From: Phymatolithon calcareum
Lineage: Eukaryota; Rhodophyta; Florideophyceae; Hapalidiales
Length of the DNA stretch: 64,000 bases
Assembly: GCA_977006965.1 (NCBI GenBank)
Contig: OZ345383.1
Span: forward strand, 124,001 to 188,000
Direction of reading: 5' to 3'
The notes under the pieces are model-generated. The model did not search any database. It was not told the origin of the DNA and saw nothing but the letters and a program-made list of their open reading frames with translations. Shown piece by piece: positions 57,396 through 64,000 of the stretch (positions are counted from its first letter, which is position 1; every line of letters starts with the position of its first letter). Made by a program: the position numbers and the translations under genes.

Positions 57396-57959
57396 CTATA
57401 TGACAAATGTACAATTTTAGTTTACAAAGAGGCGTGGAATGCAACGTTCGTTCGTGGCATGCTTTTAGCATGAATGGCCCGAAGTCAATTTCTCGGTTTT
57501 CTAAGCTTGATGTTTATTCCGGAGGGCTAAGCAGTGGCATAAAAGGCCTGAGAACCCACTCGGCCAGCGCTCAACAAACCAGTGATGGAAATGGATAGGA
57601 CGAAGCGCACAGTGCGCCAGGTGTGACTTCCGTTTGTCAATCCATCCTCGGAATTACTCTGTAGTGACGATTGTCACTGAACTATAAAGTCAGTTCTCCA
57701 CGTCGCAAAGTATAGGATAGAATGGTAACAACTTATGCCCTCCCAGCGCTGCTATTGTAATGAAGTGGATTTATTGAAAAGGTACCATATGTCCCAAGTG
57801 GAGGAAAGTCGGCACCTTTCTAGGCATATTCTACTAGCATTGAAAAATTTCAGCTTCCTTAATCCGAATTACATAGAATCACGTCAATGGCTCAAGCCAC
57901 TTCAATCTCTTCTGCAGTGGTCCATGTAGGCTTCTTCAGGATTCTGTTCCGTGTTCCAA

Positions 57960-58570
57960 CTGCCTATGCTCCTTGACTGCCCATTTCTTCTATTAACTTC
58001 GGTGGATTTCTTGGAAAGTGACCTACAAACCATCTTGCGCAGAGAATTCTGTGGCTGCCTTCTTTCATTCTCACTGCTTGGTGTGGTAGACCATTCTTGG
58101 AAAAGGTAATTTTCCTAGCACGACTTTCTTCTTGTTGTTCCAGGCTAGTCGGAGGGCACCCCTGTCTTGGATATCGTTTGGCGTATTCGATTTTCGCATG
58201 CAGTCCAGAGTCTAGAGTTTCAGCTCTGCCCCAGCGTCGCGTGGCTCCTCCACAACCTTCCTAAGTCTTCGCGTTAACTTCGAGAGCAGGTGCTGGCCGC
58301 GGAACACCCATGGTTCTATTTGGCATAGCTTCATTAGTCTTCTCCAGTGCCGCGCTGCCCCCTTTCCAAACAATATCGTTGCGATGTCCTTTTGGACTTT
58401 CACTGCTGCTCTCGATACTCGGATTGTGTCGAGAGTTATATGCGCGGCGTACTCATATACTGGCCTGATGAATGCTTTGAAAAGCCTGATGCATTTTTCT
58501 GTGTTATAACCTTTCCTTGTCATGCCTAGGGTGCTGATATAAAAAACGAAGGACATTGGGGATTGCTTCC
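57960..58570 (-). pseudogene. LINE post-RT fragment
   Basis: Reverse-strand codons from about 58570 read STLGMTRKGYNTEKCIRLFK, then FIRPVYEYAAHITLDTIRVS and RRLMKLCQIEPWVFRGQHLL, the thumb-like region after LINE RT. A stop at 58212 follows, then short family-like text (GALRLAWNNKK) in another frame. The first part of that frame (58817-58580) is not LINE-like. It is related to, but distinct from, LINE-1 and LINE-3. Confidence 0.65.
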
Positions 58571-58819
58571 GTTTTGCCTGATGCAGAATACGATAACGGA
58601 GGCAATGTGGGGAGAGGCGGACGTTCAAGATGTTTGCTGTATCGCGAATAGGCGGAAACGTGTTGTCGTCCAGGGGTGTGTCGCCAGTACATACGGCAAT
58701 CGCATGGCAAAGTACCCAAAATCCGGCAATAAAGAAGAAGAAAAATTCCCAAATTGCATCCAGTTCAGGGGAAGCCAATAGCCCCCTTAGATGTGAAATG
58801 GCTGTAGAACTGCTCAAAT

Positions 58820-59600
58820 ATGCTGTAAGAAGGAACGAAAGAATGCCATTTTAAGGAGCAATGGCGCTTGTGCACAAATGCATTATTCAACCAGAAGGAT
58901 CGTTTAACTTCTTCCTGTGGAAACCAGTGGCAAACTTTGACGTTGTGAACTGGGGTATGTTTATGTCCATAGCGTTCCATGCCCTCCACCTTGTGCAGCT
59001 GTCGAGGCGGAATACTCTTGAGACTCTAGCGAATGGTCTAGCCATCGTTATACCAGCGGCACGTATTTGACTGGCGTTCGTCGTCTGGTAATGGCGACAA
59101 TTCTCGCATTATTGCCGGTCAATGACCAATGTCTCTAGCTGCCTTGGTCCTTCTTACGGGAAAGTGAGTAAGAAATACTATGCACTCCATTCCAAATCCG
59201 ACAACGTCGGGATCGCTTGTTAGTTGCAGCATTTCAGTTACTATGCACTGCTGTCCAATTTACAGACAAAATGCATTCAGGTGCACCACAGAGCACGGTT
59301 ACTCGAGCTCCGGAATTCAGAGCTCAATGCACTGTACTTGTTTGATTCTCGAGGACAAACCCATTTGCTGAGTACGTGCGATTACAGGAGGCATCATTGT
59401 GACAATAGAGGACTCTTGGAAATGATAAACTGGAGCTACGAAAAACCGCACTCATTTTGCGCAAATTCTCCCATTACACTCATGCCTTAATGCGGAGCCC
59501 TGAACGCACAGAACTTGCCGCACTCCGTATTAGATGTATCCATTAAAACCCACAATATTTGATAATTTGACTCTCTTTTTTCGGATGCTTCTAGTGTCCG
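58820..59600. other. no feature recognised
   Basis: Only short overlapping frames on both strands; no motif, LINE tail or LTR is seen. Confidence 0.4.
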
Positions 59601-59670
59601 GGGCATTCGACGTGTGTCGGCCTTGCCCGTATACTCGTAAGACTGTGAGGCTTGTAAATAAACTTCAATT
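59600..59670 (+). mobile_element. LINE-1 variant tail
   Basis: Ends CTTGTAAATAAACTTCAATT after the GGCCTTGCCCGTATACTCGT hairpin region, the same subtype as the tail of the LINE-1 at 22060-22110. No target duplication was resolved. Confidence 0.6.
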
Positions 59671-59789
59671 GCAAAAATTCGACTTGTGCCAGTCACTTGG
59701 AACTGAGGAGTACAGGTTCCTAATGCGTTGGTCGTGCATCTCAAGCAATACATACTCGAGAGAGTAGGCAGGGCCGATCACAAAATGTT

Positions 59790-60440
59790 CGGAGACGTTA
59801 CAGATTTGTATACGCTCAATTTGCAAAAGAGTCGGGATTTTTGCTATTTATCATTTTCAGGCGTCATGGACCGCAAGCGCTCCTTGACATTGCTTCATAC
59901 TGAGCATCCGCCATTGGAATGACGTGGAACTCGAAGCCGGGGAAAATCTGTATAGTTTCTCCTCAAGAACAAGACGTAGGCCTCACATTCACACTCACCA
60001 ACAGAGAGATTGAAACCGTAACCGAGACGACATACTCAGGAGTTTTTATTTCCTCTCGTGGTGTGACAGAAATCTACAATCTCAAGATTCGACGCTACCA
60101 ACCATCGGCTGACAACCGTGGCAAACATTGGCCTCCATGCTCGCGGATTCTCACATTCCACAACTCTACAAGGCACTCGAGCGACCGATGGTCGAATTTC
60201 TACTACCGCTCATCGACGTGACGAATCGTCACCAAGCACAGCTCGCTCTCGAAGGAAACGTCTTTTCAAGACACTTTGGTTCTTGGTGACACGCAAGCAA
60301 GATTCAGAGGCATCCAAGCCGAGTCATCTCTTTGAAGGACGACGACTGAAGATTGTCCGCGTAGAGATATGTATGTTAAGCGCCCTGAAGGTCTGCACTT
60401 TGTGCAACTTTGATATATTGTGTCATCAAGTACCACTTAT
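59790..60440 (+). pseudogene. LINE reverse-transcriptase C-terminal fragment
   Basis: Codons spread over three frames resemble the stretch from the RT palm end to the thumb: MTWNSKPGKICIVSP, TYSGVFISSRGVTEIYNLKI (the family reads YLGVSIS here), ANIGLHARGFSHSTTLQ, and SHLFEGRRLKIVRVEI. Several frame changes make it non-functional. Confidence 0.55.
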
Positions 60441-60527
60441 CTGTTAAAGTCTACTGTAGCCGTAAGGATGTGGAGTTGTTCTAGGACAACTTAGAAAACC
60501 CGCAATAAAGAATAAGAAGAAATGGAG

Positions 60528-60640
60528 ATTTTTAGCAACGTATCAGCAGACGCTTGGGCAACTTTGCACTTTCCAGACTTGTGTCTAGAGTGATATGTGG
60601 CTAGAGGTTGCGACCCAGTATGGAAGGGTACCAATACCTA
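60528..60640 (-). mobile_element. LINE-2 tail, second subtype
   Basis: Nearly the same as 21843-21955 (AGCAGACGCTTGGGCAACTT, then TAGAGTGATATGTGGCTAGA). Both carry ACGTATCAGC or ACATATCAGC where other copies have ACGCATCTGC, so they form a subfamily. Confidence 0.65.
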
Positions 60641-60650
60641 AGCACCCCTT

Positions 60651-60842
60651 TTGAGAAAATCAGTATTGGGTGCATATTTCGGGATTATCGCGGTGATCGA
60701 ACTAGCTGCGTTACAACGCACTCTAGCTTCGTCGAAGATGAACACTGAAGTTGAGTTTGAATGCAAGAGACTCACAAGAGCACTTGTTGACTGGGAAATA
60801 AGAATCAAGGACGTTTTGAGTAGCCAGAGAACGATAGCTTAA
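60651..60842 (+). pseudogene. LINE-3 C-terminal fragment
   Basis: Codons read FGIIAVIEL, then MNTEVEFECKRLTRALVDWE and IRIKDVLSSQRTIA, matching the end of the LINE-3 protein at 40280-40427. The LINE-3 tail hairpin follows directly. Confidence 0.7.
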
Positions 60843-60970
60843 AGAATCTTGCAGAAGCTTCCCCGGCTCTCCAATGTGAGGCTTTGACAGCGATATGCAT
60901 ATTTGTCGATTTTGTTTGAAAACTCTCAAAGCCTCACCTTGGAGTAACGGGGCAGCTTCTGCAAGATTCT
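60843..60970. repeat. long hairpin made of two opposed LINE-3 tails
   Basis: Arms 60843-60887 and 60924-60970 pair over about 45 bp (AGAATCTTGCAGAAGCTTCC at one end, its reverse complement with one change at the other). Both arms are LINE-3 tail sequence in opposite orientation. Confidence 0.7.
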
Positions 60971-61570
60971 CTAAGCCATAATCCGCTGACCATTCAGAAC
61001 GTCCTTAACATACGTTCTTTCAAATTTTTGGTATTTTCATCGGGAATAAACCACACATTGGACTCGACTATCGCCGAAGGGGTATTTAAGAGCGGTCAAT
61101 TGTCCTGCGGTGACCTCTTCAACATGGTCACTATGGAAGACTGCATGAACTTCGAAAATTATTGCTATATCTTGGAGACCAATTTTCTCCCGTTTGGTAA
61201 GTCGAGAGTGGGAGGACACTAAGTATTCCAGCAAGATCATGTGACTATCGACTCAAGACATTAAATAACTGGGCTTGAGAAAACAACTTAGCATTTCTGT
61301 TTTGGGGCTCAAAGTCTCATGCTTTGTAGTGACTTGGAGAAGAAGATCAAGGTCATTGCAAAGGCCTGGGAGAGTATCGACATAACCTCCGCGGAAAAGC
61401 TGCGCCAATCGATACTTGCCGGATGAGTATTAAAGATGCAAAACTTTCATTTAGTCGTCCAGGAATAATGGGTAGAGTTAGAAGTGTACAGTCCTTCTTT
61501 ATTGCTTAAATCTGGGTCGCGGTGCAGTTTGGCGGCAACGTGAGGACGGTAGTAATATTTGCGTACTTTT

Positions 61571-61709
61571 TGTTAGCACTGAAGGATGACTGGGCTTTAC
61601 TTAGATGAGAGCGGTAGTACTTGTAATGGATTAGCGATCATATATGTGGCTGGAGAGTGCAGATTAGGGCTGTCTACTGACTATCCAGCCCAGTAGTGAG
61701 GATCTGATA
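61571..61709 (-). repeat. solo LTR of the copia-1 family
   Basis: This 139-bp reverse copy of the copia-1 LTR has CTTTT at 61566-61570 and 61710-61714. It defines the LTR ends (TATCAGATCC ... GCTAACA). It probably arose by LTR-LTR recombination of a full element. Confidence 0.85.
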
Positions 61710-61929
61710 CTTTTGTTAGTCAAACCGCCTCTGCAGACCGTGGCACTTTGAACGAAAGCGACAAAAGTATGTAGACTCCCATCAACTTGTTCTCACCCCC
61801 ACTGCGAATTCCTGACTAGCAATCATTAGACTGGTGCAATACAACACAGAGGTATGGCCTCCTTGGTACCCCACCAGATGGTGTCGCACCCACTAGTCGA
61901 AAATCCAGTTAGACCCTTGCTATTCTCGC

Positions 61930-61992
61930 CTGGCACTGGCAAAGTTGCCCCAAGTGTCTGCAGATGTATTGGTAACTTTTAAATAAAAATCT
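61930..61992 (+). mobile_element. LINE-2 tail downstream of the permease gene
   Basis: AAGTTGCCCCAAGTGTCTGC through GTATTGGTAACTTTTAAATA and AAAATC is one of the best-kept LINE-2 tails. It lies about 170 bp past the permease stop, on the opposite strand. Confidence 0.7.
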
Positions 61993-62159
61993 GCCCTCCT
62001 TCTTGGACCAAGCATAGATCTTTCAGAATGTATTCAGAACGAGCTGCACTGGGCCAAACCAACATCTACTGCACCTCCAACAAGCCCCACCACGCATACG
62101 CAATCCTAATTTTCTCCCAAGCGTCAACAGACGAAACTTTCAACCCTTCTCTCATTCCG

Positions 62160-63807
62160 TCACCAAGCGTGACTGTACACGCCAAAAATCTTTTCCACAA
62201 TCAGTACCACCGGCGCCGCCATCAGCAACGCCAGCACGGGGCGACCACCAGGGAGTGCACGAGGGAACCCCCTTATCTTTTCGCGGTTGCGCCACGCCAT
62301 AGCAGCGGGAAGAAAGCCAAAAAGCACAGCAATGCCGTACGTACCCGCAAGATCCAGTGCACGGAAAAACACATCGGGATTGATAGCGCACATCGCAATA
62401 GGCGGCAACACAGTAGCCGCGTAATTAGCACCAAGCGATCGCTGCACAGCGTCCGGCTGCTCGTGCAACAAACTCACCCGTACATCACTCCACAAATCGA
62501 CCAATCCCGCCACAAAGCCCACAAAGCTCGTTGCAATGGCGAGCAGTGAGAATGCATCCACCGCCACATTTGCCGCACTTCCTCCACTTCCGTTCACAAT
62601 CCCTGGCTCCCCGCCCGCACCCAATACGGCTGCATTGTACGCCAGGAACATTGCAAGCGGCACGGCACTGCCGGTCAGAATGGCGCGACGGATGCGCACG
62701 ACATCGCCTTCTAGACGGGCCGCCACTGAGCCGACAATGTTGTGAAAGACGCACGATACAAGCAATACGGGTACTGCGTGCGGAACGGCGCCCAGGTCTC
62801 CCACATGTAGTAGTCGCGAGGCGTCAAATGAGGTACTGAGAGTGGCGACACAGAGCGCAAATGAGACGATCACTCCGAGCACGAGCACGTTGTTCATCTG
62901 CTCCACCGCGTCGTCTGAAAGGGCGAAGAGTGCGCCGCCAATCGCGAGCGCGAACGCGGGAGATAGGGCGAAATCCACAGGACTTGAGTGAGCGAACAGG
63001 ACATAGAGATGGGACAGCACGGCGCCACCCTGCGCGGTGTATGCGGTGAGGATTGCGTAATGGAGAAAAGTGTATGCGGCGGCGGTCAGAAGTCCGCCCG
63101 CAGGACCGAGCGTTATGCGGCCGAGGGAGAGGAGCGACACGCCGGATGGACGGCCGAGTGAGCACAGCGTACTGACGCTAACTTCTACGAATCGCAAGTT
63201 AAGAAGGTAGAATTAGCACGGGCGGGGAGAATGATTCAAGTGTCGAATGAAGTGGATGTGCGCGTACCGGTAATCAGAAGAGCGGAGCTGACCATGTATG
63301 CCCAAACAAGGAGCAATGTAGCGGCAGATGGAAAGTACCCAATTGGCGCAGTCACAGTCGGTGTTGCCAGTACGCCAGCGCCGACCATTGTGCCCTGGCA
63401 TTGATAATGCATTCACAGAGGAGGTCAGGAACAAAGCTAGCAAACTAACAGCTGATACCATAGCCAAAACCCCTCCTAATTTATGCGGCCGGCCGAGACA
63501 GGACGGGAAAGATGAGCAAGCGACGTACCGCAATAAGCGCAGCACAACCGAGTTCGGATGCCTGTACTCGCTTCAATTCTCCAGTGTCAGTCTCCTCGAC
63601 ATTTGAAAACAGTCGTCCGCGTCCCTTCTTCGCAGCCACTGAATCGCTCGCATCCTCGCCGATATCGCTCTTTGCACAAACGATTCGAACGGGCGCACGC
63701 AGTCGTGTCGACACAGCAGCACGCAGCGGCCGTTGCAACGTCGGAAACCGGTGCCAGATACGAGTACGCAAGCCCACCCCCGTGGAAACGTTGTGGACAT
63801 ACGCCAT
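62160..63807 (-). CDS. aromatic amino acid (Trp/Tyr) permease, HAAAP family, probably plastid-targeted
   Basis: Three exons, 63807-63529, 63394-63268 and 63184-62160, give 476 residues; both introns (134 and 83 bp) are GT-AG. Joining them restores the family's first helix (ALIAGTMVGAGVLATPTVTA) and the next conserved run (ALLITEVSVSTLCSLGRPSG), which neither exon holds alone. Later family landmarks are HYAILTAYTAQGG, FHNIVGSVAARLEGD and PLAMFLAYNA; about eleven membrane helices are expected. Bacterial relatives (TyrP, Mtr type) are H+-coupled Tyr/Trp importers; land-plant relatives are predicted in the plastid envelope. The first about 45 residues are rich in Arg, Ser, Thr and Val and poor in acids, fitting a plastid transit peptide cut near VCA/KSD. 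Start chosen at MAYVHN; an in-frame ATG 26 codons upstream (63885) is less transit-like. Substrate is inferred from family. Base composition is GC-richer than the neighbourhood. Confidence 0.88.
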
Positions 63808-64000
63808 ATTGCATCCCTTTCTCCTCCATCCTGTTGACGTTACCCGCAGATGTCCGATGTCTGGTCGAGACCGACGGACCGACATTCAGATGCAGTATCA
63901 TACGCCGTACACGTTGAGCACCCACGCCTCGTACACCAGCGCGACTGCTCCACCTGGACTGGACAGTTGCCCCACCTCGCAAGTCGCAACCTCGCATCCG

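Noticed and set aside
62028-62549. A 173-codon plus-strand frame opposite the permease gene
   Set aside because: It is antisense to a well-supported exon in a GC-rich region and has no recognisable content.
62160-63197. A 345-residue permease starting at the Met at 63197
   Set aside because: That Met lies in the 83-bp intron, and the first helix of the family is encoded upstream; the spliced three-exon model explains all conserved segments.
1-64000. tRNA genes, rRNA, CRISPR arrays or bacterial operon signals
   Set aside because: No cloverleaf with convincing A and B boxes, no rRNA core words and no regularly spaced direct repeats were seen; the gene structure is eukaryotic.

Overview
This is a nuclear window from a eukaryote, most likely a red alga of the Chondrus (florideophyte) type. 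The main clue is a pair of NADPH-oxidase genes whose NADPH-binding half is split by an extra block of membrane helices, an arrangement described for red-algal NOX proteins. Intron-poor host genes, one host gene with two very short GT-AG introns behind a plastid-type leader, and a heavy load of LINE, Ty1/copia, Ty3/gypsy and piggyBac elements fit this. The organism is inferred, not proven.

The main result is structural. About 50.7 kb of the window (about 2990-53655) reads as one old inverted duplication (palindrome) around a spacer of about 105 bp near 29.42-29.52 kb. Blocks on the left match the reverse complement of blocks on the right in mirrored order: NOX gene; NOX downstream flank; 12.28-14.18 kb with 47.2-48.2 and 41.1-42.1 kb; 24.0-24.45 with 40.5-41.0 kb; 24.7-29.4 with 29.5-32.2 and 34.75-34.8 kb. 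The NOX proteins are about 93% identical by hand count, while the non-coding arms are clearly more diverged.

Transposons have since entered one arm or the other, so each arm keeps the empty site for insertions in its partner. Left arm: a gypsy element (14183-21834, TSD TTTTA), a 2 kb LINE-1 (22046-24030), a Harbinger-like MITE (25938-26344), a TTAA-flanked element (28272-29078) and short LINE tails. Right arm: piggyBac (32170-34752) with an uninterrupted 788-aa transposase; a LINE-3 copy (34806-40513) interrupted by copia-1 (34857-39602); copia-2 (42123-47232, TSD GTCAG); a LINE-3 copy (47291-47835) holding a LINE-2 copy; and LINE-1 and LINE-2 tails behind NOX2. Three LINE families recur, some as insertions only 36-97 bp long with clean 12-15 bp target duplications. 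All three end in a stem-loop followed by a TTTTAAATAAA-like tail.

Only three genes look like intact host genes: NOX1 (2965-5568, +), NOX2 (51082-53583, -) and a probably plastid-targeted aromatic amino acid permease (62160-63807, -, three exons). The 1-2.8, 6.9-12.3 and 53.7-62 kb stretches hold no recognisable host gene. No rRNA, tRNA or CRISPR was seen. All alignments were done by eye, so percentages are estimates and boundaries are good to a few bases only where a target-site duplication is quoted.
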